In this document: piece after piece, positions 35,435 through 49,559 of the stretch | Position numbering within the stretch: position 1 is the stretch's first letter | Layout of the letters: each line of letters begins with the position of its first letter | NCBI RefSeq assembly: GCF_021155775.2 | Contig: NC_060232.1 | Location: forward strand, 37,005,089-37,069,088 | DNA from: Neodiprion pinetum | Taxonomy: Eukaryota > Arthropoda > Insecta > Hymenoptera > Diprionidae | Direction of reading: 5' to 3' | DNA length: 64,000 bases | Notes under the pieces: model-generated | What the model was told of the DNA's origin: nothing | The model's input: only the letters and a program-made list of their open reading frames with translations | Databases searched by the model: none | Made by a program: the position numbers and the translations under genes

Positions 35435-37397
35435 CGATATTGCAGCCGGGCCGGGAATCTCTCAATAGCCAAAGAGCTTCCCACAGTCCGGCGGTGACCT
35501 CAACTCTTTTTATTTTGTCACTCGCTTAGCTACAATTCGCTCTGCTCCCACAGAAAACGTGACGCCAATGTTCAGGCCTACTTCACCGTTGATCGCCACT
35601 GAATTGATGGTCATCCTTTGATCGCTGTTAACTCTCGCAGCTCCGCGATGTACAAACAGACGAAGCGAGCCCGTCACCGAGGCTCGACTCTTCCAAGGAC
35701 TTTCAAGGACTTTTTAGAGCCGCATTTTAAACGACGCGTATACAACAACACCGATATGCCTTCGTTCGATTCCACAGGCCCGCGTCTTTTCACCTGCATC
35801 ATCACCGATTCATCCTCAATTAGACACTTTCACCAAACGCCAAGCGTCCGCAGCACGACTCTTGAATGTGGTAAAATTTATCGACGTGCTTTCCTTCTGC
35901 GGCAAAATTAATTTTCGGGATAAACCGGAAACGGATCGACATCTCGCGCTAAAATAAAAATAATCGTTACAACTACGGTACCAACTTTTACAGGGTGCAA
36001 GAGTGACGGTTGTTATCTATAGATAATCAGATCGAATGAGAGATGAGAATTCGTATCGCTTGAAATCGAACGATCGATTCCATGAAAAGTCGCGATCGGC
36101 GAGCGGCGAGTGAATTGAGATTGGACCTTTGTCAAGGGAAAGAATTATCACCGAAGAGTATTACGTACGTATAACAGGGAGGCTGGTGGAAGCCAGGATG
36201 GCACTAGGGAGCGTCCGGATAGGCCGAGGGTGGGGGTTGCATATCATCTTAAAGTTTAATTGAGTCTTGGCCTCCGGGGAGCAAGCCCTGAGCCAATCTT
36301 ACCGAGATCCGCCCTGCTGGCGCATACCCTGGGGAATCAGGGCTTCTGCGCCAACTTGAAATTCCCGATCTCTCCTCAGCCTCCCCCCTCCTCCCCGCCT
36401 CGGCAACGCGCCGTTTCTCCGCGGAAATTTTCAGAAAAACTGTATTCACCGGGTCACGTTTAATTGACGGGAAATTTCTGTGTGTTTTCGGAAAACTCGT
36501 CGGGATCACGAGACGCGCTGCGATGCTTGACGACTGAGCGACGTAACCTCAAAATTATTATCCCACGAATTACACTTTTAGCGATAAATCGATAACCCCT
36601 GGCTCGATCGAGTTGAAATTTGGAGGAAAAATTTAAAGATCAATTTTTTACTCTTGCAGTATACCTGAAACGCGGTATATTTCGTTAATATGGAGCTGAA
36701 TTGCGGTGACAGAAATTTTCTACTCTCTACGATCTGCATGTTTTTTTTTTTTTTTCTCTTTTTCTTGAAGATTAGCTCTCGCTGGTCGGCGTAAATTGCA
36801 GTTATCAAACGCCAAGCGAGCAATTTTTAAGTCTCGATATTATTAGGGGGGGTTGAACTTTGCGCCGATACATTTATAGCCGAAGCGGGAGCAGCGGCGA
36901 AGTGAGGTGAAAGAAACGTACGATGCAGATAGCGTGGCAAGGTCCTGCAGGAGGCAAGAAACGGCTGAAGTAAGGTGTGAGACGAAGTCTGAAAAAATCT
37001 CCTCGGAACGTATCGATTTGTCACAGTTTGTAAGAGCTGTGCTTCGGACGGTGCGAGGCGTTGGTCTCGGATCCTTGGGGCAAGCCGTCGACGTAGGTGC
37101 ATGGATGGCCGTGTATTAGGAGGAACGGGATGCCTACGGCCCTGGTTCTTGGCAATGAACTACTCGGCATGACTCTCTTTCCGTGTCTGGGGTGGAAATC
37201 ACGCGACTCTTGGTGCCAGAACGGCGGTTCCGGCCTCCAGGGAAGGACACACTGTAATTCATCGCGGGATGGAAAGGCAAGGAGAGCCTCCGAGGCCGGC
37301 AGAAACTGCGAGAGTGAAACGGAGATAGAAACCCAAGAAAGGCAAGTTCGGTGTAAATGTTTAACCCACTCGGATTACATCTCACCCTCTCGCCAAG

Positions 37398-37399
<2 letters not shown>

Positions 37400-37462
<63 letters not shown>

Positions 37463-37485
37463 CTCTTTCTCTCCCTCCCTCTCTC
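37400..37485. repeat. (CT)n microsatellite with CTAT and CCCT variants
   Basis: About 28 CT units followed by imperfect CT-rich sequence. It encodes the Ser-Leu run of a spurious long ORF. Confidence 0.95.
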
Positions 37486-38170
37486 GCAGTCCGCGGTACC
37501 TACCTATCTTGATTCGAATTTTCTTCGGCCACTTTCCCTCCAGCTTTGGCTTTTACTCTCGCAGGTCTCAAGTTCAATTTCACTTTTCGTTTATTTTTCC
37601 ACGTTTTTTTTTATTTTTCTACGTGTATTTTTTCACCTCACTTTCATTCTTTGGATTCTCATTTGTACACGCTCTCGCGTAACGTTCGACCATGAAGTTC
37701 CTGGTTCGCAGGTTGAATCGAATCTACATAGATCGAAAATTTCTTTTTCGAAAAACGTCGGGTGCCACACATTTTTCAATCTGTGCGCAAGTAGTTACCA
37801 CAGTTTTACCGATTTCGTTCCCTTTTCTCTTCCTCCGCCCGTCGCCCGTTTCCTAACAGAACAATGTACCAATGAATTTCCGTTATGGTCGGCAGACGAA
37901 CTGATTTTTACCGAATTATTCGGCGTGAAGTGCAAGTGCCTGATAGTACCTGATGCGAAACTTCTTCTCTTCCAGTCGTTTTCCCGTTGTACCAATCGAT
38001 CCTCCAATCTTGATCGATTCATTGATCTAGTTTCTATAAGGAAATAGTAAGGAAATCGATCTTCGATTTATCACAATGTTCGAATAATCCAACCACCTGC
38101 CACAACTTCCGTACAAAATATTTATTAAAATCCGAGGATTAAGTAGGACAAAAGTAGGACTCCCGAATCA

Positions 38171-38205
38171 AATTTGTGAAATTTCGAATTCGAATTTCAC
38201 AAATG
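38171..38205. repeat. Short inverted repeat around GAATTC
   Basis: The 12-base arms ATTTGTGAAATT and AATTTCACAAAT are separated by nine bases (TCGAATTCG). Hairpin-forming, function unknown. Confidence 0.8.
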
Positions 38206-39239
38206 CAACGTGGATCATCAATCCTTGCGAATTTCGACCGTACATCAAATCGGTCGACAACGTAGACGATAAGAAATCAATTTCTTCTCGCGTTTTCATA
38301 TTTCTTCCAGAATGTGGGAATCGTTTTTGCGAAAGGGGCGCACAAGATGCGAGAGGATTTTTAAAACTTTTACGGGAAACGATTCCGTTCTCTCCGATCA
38401 CCCGATCCCTTTGAAATTGGGCGTACATACGTCCACACATGCGTACGATATACCTGCAATTGAGATCGAGTTTGCCGCGTTTCGTCTAACGTAAGAACAA
38501 ATCGACAAAGGCCGATGAAACGCTTAGGAGTCTTAGGTTCAACCGCACGAATAACCCGTGTATCGGGTGTCGTTGCCGCCGTATCAAGGGGTTCTCGTAC
38601 CCACGCACACCCCGGATTCATCGTCAAAAGGCCGCCCTTCCTTCCACAATGACGCGTTTAAGAAAGACAAAAATCAGAACCACCCATTATTCGAACCTCT
38701 TCCTCGCCCTCCCGTCAAGACGCTTCGAGGTCGCAGGATCCGAGGGCCAAAAAACACTCTTTGAATTTCGAGGGTGGGATTATTCGAATACAAACGAACC
38801 GAGTCCGTCCCTTCCTTGCGATAATTATTACGCATATCACACGTTGAATGGAATTGTTGTGAAAATAATATCGCGCTGTCAAAAATGTACGGGGGCTGCG
38901 GTATTTTGAATTCAATTTAAAACACAGGTCAAATAACAAAGGATCAGTCACGATTTGTCAATATTTTCTGAACAAATGCCGTTTTTTCGAACAAAGCCAA
39001 TTGATTTTGGTAAGAATTTCAATTTCAAATTTTTAATAACACATCCATTGTTTCGTAAATTCATTTCTGACCTTGGACGTCGGTTAAAAAAATATAAAAT
39101 TTCAAGCAATTGCTACACTTTGTAAATGTTATCCGTATAAACTGACATTTATTAGAATTATCGTTTTGTAACAGCAGTTAATTTATTCGGTCCGTAAAAC
39201 GGAGCGCCTAAAATTTCGTTGATTATAAATGAGGTTCGG

Positions 39240-39480
39240 AAAATCGGTGGAAATAGTTGTTAATTAATAGTAAACTGCGATTCTTGTATATTTTTCAAGT
39301 GATCACGATCGTTAATCAACAAAACAGTTGGTCGAAAAATGCTGATTAATTAGAAAAATTAATGACGAATTATTCGGAAAAATTATTAATGAACATTACT
39401 CTTGCATCATTAATGAGTCACTGGAGAAAAAATTGTAAAAAAATAATCAATCGAATTCTACGATTAATCGGTAGTAAATA
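39240..39480. promoter_or_regulatory. Cluster of TAAT/ATTA homeodomain-type motifs, possible enhancer
   Basis: This AT-rich 240-base stretch contains about ten TAAT/ATTA cores, several as TTAAT or ATTAAT. Such clusters can be homeodomain-responsive enhancers, but AT-rich DNA makes them by chance too. Composition evidence only. Confidence 0.2.
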
Positions 39481-40483
39481 AGACCGTTGTTCTTCGTTTC
39501 AACCCGTCTCTTTGCACAAGTATGATTGAACAAAAAAAAAAAAAAAAAAGGTAGGCAGGCAAAACTCCGCGCACTCTAGACACGACGTTGTTTTTATCAC
39601 GCGTATTTTCACGTCGCTGAAACTTCGTCGGTTACCCGATTAATCCACAAGGAAGCCGACACAGGTGAGGGCTGCGTTTTTGGGGTTGCCGTAACTCAAT
39701 CCCCCATTTCCAACCTCGCCGCTCTATAAAACAAAGTACGGGATCCCGTGTAGGGCTTAGGGTACAATTTTTTTTTTTTAAGAAGACCGGCCCCATTCCT
39801 GTTTTATCATATAATTATTCCCGCGTAACGCGCACGCCACGAATCCGCATCTCTATGTTATAACGACACGCGGAATGTTAACTATAAATAAATTATTACG
39901 TAAGGAATTATATTTTCTAATCGTTTCAGGCATCATCTTCTTCTGTATACTTAAAACGTTCTTTTTATTCTTTTCTTTTTTAAATTGAAGAAACGTGTCA
40001 ACACGATCAATTTCGATCCTTAGAAGACGGACCGATGTATGAAACACTTGATGATGATGTTACTGTGATCGTGAACAAGCTCTACAAAACATGAAACTGG
40101 TGAAAAACGTAGTCTCTTACAAATAAATCATTTAATTCTGACCGCAAGTTAAAAAAATGATTCAATTATTAACTATAACTTTGAGGGGTGTGTTTGAGAA
40201 TATTTTGAGAATCGTTAATAAATGATAATCATTTCTGTTTCTTTTTTTTGTTCCTACTTTCAGAAAAATCCTGCGTGTAAGTAACAGATGTTGTCTCGAA
40301 CGCTGTACAACGATTCGTTTATTACTTACATTATAAAAAATGAATAAAAATTAGATCAAGGAATCTTACGAGAAGTATAACAACGAATAAACGAACCGAT
40401 TGATTTCTTCGTTGTTGAGACGGTCCGATTTTGGATAGGTGATCGCGTTTTAAAAATACGTGACGAGTGCGGTTTAAGCAGGC

Positions 40484-40532
40484 AAGTTGCTTGCCCACGG
40501 TGTCCTATGAGGGCGGTTTATTGTGGGACACC
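40484..40532. repeat. Two adjacent short foldbacks
   Basis: GGCAAG-TTG-CTTGCC is followed by GGTGTCC ... GGACACC. Compact hairpins, possibly the remnant of a small mobile element. No further structure seen. Confidence 0.45.
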
Positions 40533-43500
40533 CTTTGTAAGCGTTCTATGGGGTTTTCTCTTTGGTAAGTTATAAACCGTGACGAGATGATTGAGGTATC
40601 TGGTTACGCGCCGCACACGCAGGTGAATATAGCCGAAGGTCCATAGATAGAGAATTAAGGATTAATGTAGAGAACGATGTGTACGCGCCGAGGGAACACC
40701 GACGGTAACTTTATACATCCGACCTGGGTACCTAACCGTTTTAAGAAGGCGCAGGTAACCCACCCTTTTTCAACGGCTCCGTTAAAAGAATCGCGAGCAT
40801 TATTGGGTCGCATTGACGTTTGACGATTCGAATCCGCGACGGTAAGGGAACGGAAGCTCGTAAAGAAACTCAACGTTTCCTCATTCCTTTATCAAATTCG
40901 GCAAGAAGCAAACCGTGAAAATCTGTTTCGGAAGGTACTTTGAACGAAACTCGATTTTAAAGAGGCTAATTGGCCAAAAAACCGATAATTTCTGTTAATA
41001 TTATTGCGAGATGGTCGCGCGTTGAGCTTGTGTCAAATTACCGCGAAGATCTCTTTGAAAATACAAAAGTACAAGGTACTCGAATTATTAACGAAAGCTG
41101 ATATATCGATGCTTCGTTTTAAATCGTTTGAAAATCGTCGTTAATCTAGTAGATTCGTTTCATTTTACACTACGATAATTCGTTTCGTTCGGAATACTGT
41201 TTTCTACGAATCTATCGAAGCACTTTTTTTTCATTATACTCTACAATATCACACCGATCAACTACTAGAAAAAAAAGGAAATCCGTATACCGTCGAAGAT
41301 AATTTTTTAAATAAAACGGGCCGCCCTAAAAATGAATTGATTTTTTACAACCGACATCTTCAAATTGTGAAGTTCAATATTACGGACTGAGAATAACAAG
41401 AATCGCAAAAATTGAAACAAAATTCAAATTCTTTCACCCGTCAATAACCGAGCTGATAATAATTGCGACGTGATTGTGGAAAACTCGGAACGCGTGCGGT
41501 CAAATTGCGCGCAATTGCGTTAAAGCGATACAATCTCGTTTGTTTATCGGTACTTTGGTATAATCCGGGGGTTGTTCTAAATGCAACCGCATTCCGAAGT
41601 TGAGAGAGGAGGCGAGCAAAACGAGGCAGTGGTCGAGGAGTGGCAACCTCTCCGGGGAGAGATGCGAGGCGTGGGGAAGCCTCGCTGAACTGGCGCCCAG
41701 GGTGCATTTGTGTCTAATTCAATGCATTACATTCTGAACCACCTCCTCTGCTCACGAGGATGAGGAAACGTCGCAAGGGTGAAATCATTCCCGGATCGCG
41801 AGCTTTCCGTAGAAATTAAATAACATCCGGTTTCCGCCGATTCGTCATCGATCCTCCGTGTGAACAAACCCTTTCAGTCACAGTTAGACGCTCAGCGTCC
41901 CATGTAAAAAATTTCCACGTCCTATGGTATAATCACAGTCTACTTACGACTTCCAATCATCTTTGTTACTTCGTACGGCTATCGAAACATGGAAACATCT
42001 AATCTTTGACCGGAATCATCAAATTTTTATAGTATTTTCGATTTTACGTCCACCGTATTGGATCCGCCATCTTAGGTTTAGAAATTATCTAATTCAGACG
42101 TCGAATTCCTCATCAGCGATCCCAAAAACCTCCGAGTGACAAAATTCAGGCCAAAGTATGTTCACATTTATATCCTCAGGAGTGAATACATAACGAGTAT
42201 AAAGTATACATTTACATACGTATTGAAGTAATAATCCTCATCGTTACGCTGCAATGTATTGCAATAGTTGGGGATTTTTTGACTGAAATTTCACTCTTGA
42301 AAATTGGAACAATTTCAACGTATCCGGCAATGAAATAATTTTCTTCAACAAATGTCCCGTGATACGGTAACCAAATAAACAAGTATCATTCCCCCCGTTT
42401 TACCGTTTAAAACCGTATCAACTTAAAAAATGTCCAGGCCCTTCTCCGCCGCCCCTTCGCGACGGTGTCGCCTTGAATTAAAAAATATGTAAATATAGAG
42501 GGTCGAAGGTTCGGACGGACGGAAAGAGACAGACGGACAGATAGATAGATAGACAGAGGGAAAGAGGGAGAGGTTCGGGGGGTCACCTTTGCCGGGTAGA
42601 CCCTTCGGTGTAATTATGATTAGCTACCTACAGCACGGCGAGCGGAGGAGGACAGAATAGGAACGTCGCTCGTATGGTAGGCGAGGGATTCTGGGAGATG
42701 AGAATCCTCGAACGGCCCTTTGGCGCCCCTATCCTCCTCCTCGACGACCCCCACGCCAGCCCAACGCTGTTTTCCGATTGTTAGTCCCCTGGCCTTTCGC
42801 TCCGCGTGTTCACGTGTGGACCTATCCATGTGTTCGTAGTACACCCATGTGAGGTGATTGTATAGACAGACACCCCCGGTGTCTCGCTTTACCTTTTGCA
42901 CGCGTCTTGTACACACACTCGCGTATCAAACGTATCAGTCTCTCTCTCCTCTTGCTTCCACCTACTGTTTACACCCTCCTCCCATCCATCGTCGTGCATG
43001 CTTCAACTCTTCTTTACGCACATCGACATCCCGACTCGAAAATCGTAAATTCAAAGCTTCCGAGCGACCGGGAAAGAATTGGTGCAGCTGATACAAGGGG
43101 GGTTGAGTCGTTTTGAGTCATTTTTATAAACCGTCGAATCGATTCTCGTTCAGGTGTGGCTGCAACGAAGGCGTGCAATCAAGTTATTCGAAGAATTTTC
43201 TTTAATTTTGTTACGGAATATTGCAAGGTAGCGTAAGGTCGGTTGAAAGTGCTCGTGAAATTGAAATCGTTAATATTCGCTTGGGTGATTTGACTCGTTG
43301 AAAGTACACTCTGGGCGAACACCCTCTTTTAACACTGATTGTGAGTTAAGTCGGTTGCTATAATTTTTAGTCATTGCCTTTAGTCGTTTAAATTACTCGA
43401 AGAATTGGCTTGAATCGTATCACAAAAAAAAATCTGTAAGGTATACAAATCTGAGGTCAACAACATTTGAAGGATTTGAAATCGATTGGATAACGTGAAG

Positions 43501-43921
43501 TCGAGCATTATCGTTTAATTAAAGAGCCGATGACCCGAGTGACCGTTTAAAAGATTCGGAGTCTCTTTAATTATTTCTATATCTGAACTTTGATCGGCGA
43601 ATAAAATATTTTACTTAAATTGTTTACTTCCGAGACGCAGTTTCACCGTTTAAGAATCTAAATCGCATTCACCTGCCAATCGGTGTTTCGCGTTTTGATT
43701 CCGGCTACATCGCAATCGAACAGAACAACAACGCACATCGCGTGATATTCGGCCGAGGTAAAACCAACCTATGCGAATGATACGAGCCCCCAAGGGTCCG
43801 GCAAATATCGGGTGCGCAAAGCTGCTTTTAATTTAAATTGCTTCCCATAGATCTCTGGCGGCGGAGTCGAACTAACCGCGTACCTGCTCCGTATCGTATG
43901 TATACAGGTATTACACCTACA

Positions 43922-44037
43922 GCAACAACGACAACAACAACAACAATAACAACAACAACAACAACCTAACAGCGAGAGCAGTTGGAGTGCGAATTTTACT
44001 TTTATTTTTATCGTTGTTGTTGTTATTATTATTATTA
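43922..44037. repeat. Inverted triplet repeats: (CAA)n then (GTT)n/(ATT)n
   Basis: A CAA tract (43922-43965) is followed 47 bases later by its complement GTT/ATT (44013-44037). The two tracts could pair into a hairpin of about 13-20 bp. Confidence 0.85.
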
Positions 44038-44063
44038 GCATCATACGTTTTTTTTCGCGTGCC

Positions 44064-44093
44064 AGAGAGAGAGAGAGAAAAAGAGAGAGAGAG
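44064..44093. repeat. (GA)n microsatellite
   Basis: GA run with a short poly-A interruption, next to the triplet repeats. Confidence 0.85.
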
Positions 44094-44188
44094 GCGAAGG
44101 GGGGAAAGGTGGGATAAACCCCATGGGTATCTTGGCACGGCACCCCGTTGCCTCGTTTCGGCCTATGCTTTATGTAACGCTTCCTATG

Positions 44189-44210
44189 CACACACACACA
44201 CACACACACG
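44189..44210. repeat. (CA)n microsatellite
   Basis: About 11 CA units ending in CGCG. Confidence 0.9.
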
Positions 44211-45579
44211 CGCATACACACGTTCAGGGCACGAACGCGTGTATCGAGCGTCGTTTTTAAGAACGAGAATGTACGGAAAAGGGTTGTCTTGAAGACGAAA
44301 AGAAAAAAAACAAAAAACACATGCAACGGAAAAAGAAACTCGAACAATTATACGGAGTAAAAACAGCATCTTCGACAAATATTTCAACTCGATGTGTTAT
44401 ATGGTTGGTTTTTTTTTTTTTTTTTTTGTTTTTTTCCTTTGCTGGCCGATTGCTGTAAGCTTTCATTTTCTGGGGTGGGGGCGAAAAAGCGGAATTTCTA
44501 TACGTAATAAAAGGGACGAAATGTGATCGGGTTTTTCAGAGAGCCGACGATCAAATTGGAAGAATTTTCAGATACAGAATGGACAGGTATAATGCAAAAG
44601 TCGAGATGCAGAATGGTTGAGGAATAGAAAATGTAATTGAAGATGGAGAATTTTCAGGATAATTCTTTACTTGGACAGTTTTTTTTTTTTATTTCGATTC
44701 AATACATTTCATAATTCCATGAAACAGTTTTTCGCGTCTTTGAAAAGTCGTTTTTCTTCATTATGCACAGATTCTACGATTTTATCCCCCATGCGCCAAA
44801 TTGCATTCAGACTTTTCCAAATGGGCGACAATTCCAAATTGAAAACAACGTGGTGCGGTTAAAAATTCAAAATGAGTAATGAAAACACGCGACTGCGCAA
44901 CGGGATCGGACTTAAAAAAGTGAAAAAAAAAAAAGGAACAAAGAAAATTATTAAAAATAATTCGAATATATCGCGCATGCGTATGAAAACGCGTGAAATC
45001 GTTACGAATCAAATAATTTCGTTACAGACATACGCATAGGTAGACCGTATTCCTACACATATCGTGCGTGACGTACGAGTTTAACACGTGGCGCACGCCC
45101 TCCCACGTGGTAGCAGCAACGCGGGCCCCCGTCGTCTAGTTTTTGCTACCCCGCGGGTTTTTGTGCACCCAAGTCCCTCTACATGGGGCCCCGGCCCGTT
45201 TGCATACGCGCTTCAATAAATCATCTCTTCGTTTCCAGAAGCTCAAGTTCAAGCCCGCGACGCGATCGAGTTACCCCCCGAAATAATTTAAAAACACAAG
45301 ACAGAAAAAAAAAAAAAAAATAGGAAACCACATCCCGTTTTTACCCCCCAAATGTCCGACGGCCGATCGTCAGGTATATCAGGGTCGAGAATCTCTGCTA
45401 AATTAACACCGATTCACATAAATTTTCTAGACGCAGAAATTGGACAGGTAGAAAATAGTTCGACTCCGATTATCACGTCGTTGCAAATGGGTATATAATT
45501 GAATGGTTCATTGATTTTTCTTCCATCCAATTGACGCGAAGAGGATGCGAAATTACAAGAATTTATGTCTATATACGTT

Positions 45580-45613
45580 TATATATATATATATATGTAT
45601 GTATGTATGTATA
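45580..45613. repeat. (TA)n-(TATG)n compound microsatellite
   Basis: Alternating AT followed by GTAT units. Confidence 0.9.
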
Positions 45614-48602
45614 GGCTAGTGTCAGACGCACGAGCTGCTCCGAGTTATAATCTTGATGCGACGAGGACTCGTGACTAAACGAATATTTAAACGCTGGCAG
45701 GTGTTGATAAAAATTACTTTTTAACGAGACGAGCCGAGAACGCGAAAGCCATGGGTTCGTCATCGTGTAATATAACAGATACTCCCTGCAGCCGCCTAAC
45801 GCGGTTTACACATGCCTTGTGTAACTCAACGATAATTATTACGCTGCACGAAGCTTCGTTACGCGCATTTTAATTCCCCGTTTGTCCTCCCGTGTTGTTT
45901 AATGAATTAGAATGAAAAATTTCAAAAATTCTTCACCGCGTATTTTATACACGATGATTTAGACGCGATGTAGAAAGAGATACAACTCGACGGATGGAAA
46001 AAAAAGCAATTTTCATTTTTTAACAGCATTGTCGAAGTTATTGACAAATCCGAAAACTTTGAAGAAACGATTGGTTAATCAAATTTCTTGACCAAAAATC
46101 TATAATCATTGTTTGTTTTCTATTCGTCAAATTATTTTACTTTACGCGAAAGTTGCAAATAATCGAACTGTAAACATATACTATAAGCTTAAAATCGTTC
46201 GAGGTCTAGTAGAATCCTTCGAAATCACCCGATCATTCGTCATTTTATTCAGAAGACTATTTTCTGCAGTCGTGACAAACCACCTTTTTTATGATGTTTA
46301 ATTTTACAATATTACATATCGACATCGACTGCGATAAAAAATGGTTAAATCGGATTAACCATCGAAAAAAAAAGACAATCCGTCTTTTGCACGAAACGAG
46401 TCATCGTAGACTGAAATCGAACGATTTAATCTACCAGAGTTTTGAAAATTCGTGAAACAATTCGAAGTGAAGCACCAACATTCAAGCCTTCGTTTATTTT
46501 CTATTCTTGTGTTTTAGAAAAAAATCTTCCTAGCTCGCGAATACATTGATACGACAAATACTCGGCACAACAAAATTTCTATGATGCACTTTAATCGACG
46601 ATCGGCGAATGGCGAAGGCAGTTCGGGCATAAAACCCGTAACCCAGTGTCTATACCCGGTATTTTCACAGCCGGCAAAGGTGAGTCGAGTCTCGGAATGT
46701 TTAATGGCGAATCGCATACCCTCGGACACGAGCATAAGTGTATGTATATTTCTATATACACCGCGTTCAATTAGGGTTTAAGCGAGTCTCTGCGGTTTCG
46801 AGGCATCATGCAGTGTGTACCGTGTAGGCGAGTTATATCGTTACAACCTGGGTACATTCGGAGGATATTACGGTATTGCCTAAGCCTTAAAAACCGTCGA
46901 GCTGCATCGCGACGGAACTTCGAGGCAACCTTTTCAACGTTCGTTATATAACCCACACGCCGTCGAGACTTTACCGCGAATTATACGGATCGTCGTGTAT
47001 TCCATTAGGTAGGTACTGCAAAACCAACCGACCACAAGAGCGCGGGCGTTCCTTGTCGAAGGTTTGCTTTTCACCTTTCCGACGCCATGGGAGCAGAAGT
47101 GATTTTTCCTTATCTCTCTTCTTCTTCCAACGTTCGAACTTGGCGTGGCGAAGCGAAACGAAGCTTCCTATCGCCGTAAGTAAAGCGAATTAAACGTTCG
47201 TCGAAAGTCACGATAATCGGAACTCGCGACGATCCCCTTTTCGGGATCGGAAAACGGAGAACGTCGAACGGATTGCATAGAAGCTCTTGCAGCGAACAGG
47301 GGCAATTAAAATGGTGAAGAAAAATGAGAGAGGCTCGATAAACTGCCGTCCACATCTCGGAAAAAAGAAGAGCCCGACTCCCTGCACCACGGAGTGGAAG
47401 GAAATACACGGGGTTTAAGAACCCCGGGGCACAGAGAAATGCCTGTGCGGTTGATAGAATGCAGGGAGTCACCGTCGGTAATGGCGTTGAACCGGCGATC
47501 CAGGAGCCGGAGATCGAAGTGCCACGCCGATGATCGAGACCTGAAGAGTACCGCTGCCTCCCCTCCTACGAACAAGATCTTATCGCCTCCCATGAACCCA
47601 AATACTAATTGGCGGCGTCTTTATTTTGTTTCGATAGCTCAGCGGCCCGACGGCGGCGATCGGCTTCTACGGTAGCTCCGTATCAAAAATACTTGTAATT
47701 ATTCGGGTATCCGTTTATCCGATGTCAGCTACCTGCTTTCGTCTCCCTGAAATGCCGCCTCCTCGTCGGCTCGGACTCGTTTCTCTGTTGTCTTCTACTC
47801 TCGCTTTTGAATCAAACACTGAGAGAAATTTTTAGTTACGGTTACCGCTCGGTCCTTAAATATTTTCATTTTTTACCACGATCGAAAAATATAGTTATGG
47901 GTAGAAAATGAAAATTAGATTTGTAGCTGTTAACGGAAAGTCTGGTATCCGTTACTGTTCTATCCCGTTACGATCGCTCTTACTAGATTTTGAACTAGAT
48001 TGGTTGGATTCAAAATGTTAATTATAAAAAAAAAAAATCGCAACTCGAATTGGCAGTATTTTTATCGCTTTTTTTTTTACTCAACGTTTTCCGTCGTTAG
48101 CTAAACACATTTCGCAATTCCGCTAACTGATCGAATAACACGGAAATACCGTTTTCCTGTAGTATATAAAAAATGCCATCAGCTTTCGAAAACTTTACTT
48201 TTTCCAAGAATCATTAGTTTTCAACGGTTTTTAATAGGTTCACTTTCTATCTCGACGATCAGTTCAAACTTTCAACATTAATTTATCACACGACAATCGT
48301 GATTTCTGATGCGTTGATACGTTTCTGGGTTTTAGTTAGAGTTCGATGATTTTATTACCTCAAAAAGCGAAGACGAAAAAAAAAATATTCAACAAGAATA
48401 GGTATATTTAAAAACATAAGGATAAAAAATTTGGTTCACAGAAATTCCAACAAATTCATCGTTCTGTCTAGCATTACTTGTTGAAAATTGATATACTAGG
48501 ATACTTGAAAATGAAAAAGACCGAATAAGTTTGCGTAATTATAAATCCATGTCATTTCCCTACTGATTGAGAAATATTTGAGCATTCACCGCTTGGAATA
48601 AG

Positions 48603-48610
48603 TGACGTCA
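48603..48610. promoter_or_regulatory. Palindromic CRE-like site TGACGTCA
   Basis: A perfect 8-base CREB/ATF consensus stands just upstream of a TATA-rich microsatellite (48629-48656). A TCAG initiator-like motif lies at about 48685, in a spacing that would suit a plus-strand promoter. No downstream coding exon was found, so this may be chance. Confidence 0.2.
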
Positions 48611-48628
48611 CAGGGTTCTCGGCGTTGC

Positions 48629-48656
48629 ATATATATATATACATATATATATACAT
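48629..48656. repeat. (AT)n microsatellite
   Basis: AT run interrupted by single C bases (ATATATACATATATATATAC). Confidence 0.85.
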
Positions 48657-49534
48657 AGAGAGAAGAGACAGCCGGCAGCTGAGATCAGAGGACAAACTCC
48701 CACACTCTTCGCTGAGAGAAGAGTTTATCGGCTGCAAGCATAGACGCGATGTATAAGATTTGCGGTGAATTCTGCGGTCGAGTTTGAAACGCCAATTCAA
48801 GATCTGTTATCTGCCGGATAGGATTCCCCGACTAAACACGCCTGTAAACCAGCCCAGGATTCGCTTTGCTATAAATGGCTTTTTTTCAGCATGTCTGCGC
48901 GCAATTACAACGAAATACATTTGACAGAAATATCGATTAAACGAAATGAATGAAAAACGATACAAATGAAAAATCACTTGTTCACAAAAACTACGCAATA
49001 AAAGATGTAAAAAAAGTTACAACTAATTTTGAAAAGTTGCACTCGTAACAGTTCCCAGGTACGTTAAAACCACCGTGAGATTTGAACTCAAACTTTCAAG
49101 CTTAAATATAATCTTTTATTTTTTTCTCTACTTGTAATATAAACAATAATACTCCGCATGCGGAAAAAGGGTGATTTTTATTCACCGCAAAACCGACAAC
49201 ACGATTTTGAATTCGTTACATAAAACTGCACGAATCTCACAGGTAGGTATTTACATTGTGGGCGGCACGAAAACGACTCAACTACGCACTCAAGTGGTTC
49301 AACTAAATGGAACTTCAGCTTAACTGAATGGAACTGAACGGTTAACGGATTACTGAAATTATTCTTCGCTTAGGTTTTATTGCTTTTTCATTTTGTCAGT
49401 CATCAGGCTAATTTCTTCAAGTTGCGCCTCGATTGATTCGATGCACAGATCAAATGGATCAAAATTAACTCTTCATTCAGTCTTTCCTTTCTTCTACGTA
49501 AGTTTGCTGACAATATTTTTTTATTTAGCGATTA

Positions 49535-49559
49535 CTCTCTCTCTCTCTCTCTCTCTCTC
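49535..49559. repeat. (CT)n microsatellite
   Basis: About 12 CT units. Confidence 0.9.

Larger units (their letters stand above)
34097..44000. other. Long non-coding region
   Basis: No gene supported. Contents are long GA and CT tracts (35351-35434, 37400-37485), a small inverted repeat at 38171-38205, an AT-rich TAAT-dense patch at about 39240-39480 and a foldback at 40499-40532. There is also GATA-like repetition near 42535 and a CAA triplet tract from 43922. The 316-codon plus-strand ORF at 37097-38047 runs straight through the CT tract and is not credible as a gene. Confidence 0.5.

Noticed and set aside
37097..38047. Plus-strand ORF of 316 codons
   Set aside because: It runs through a long CT microsatellite that stays open in all frames (Ser-Leu repeats). 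Flanking parts show no domain or coding composition.
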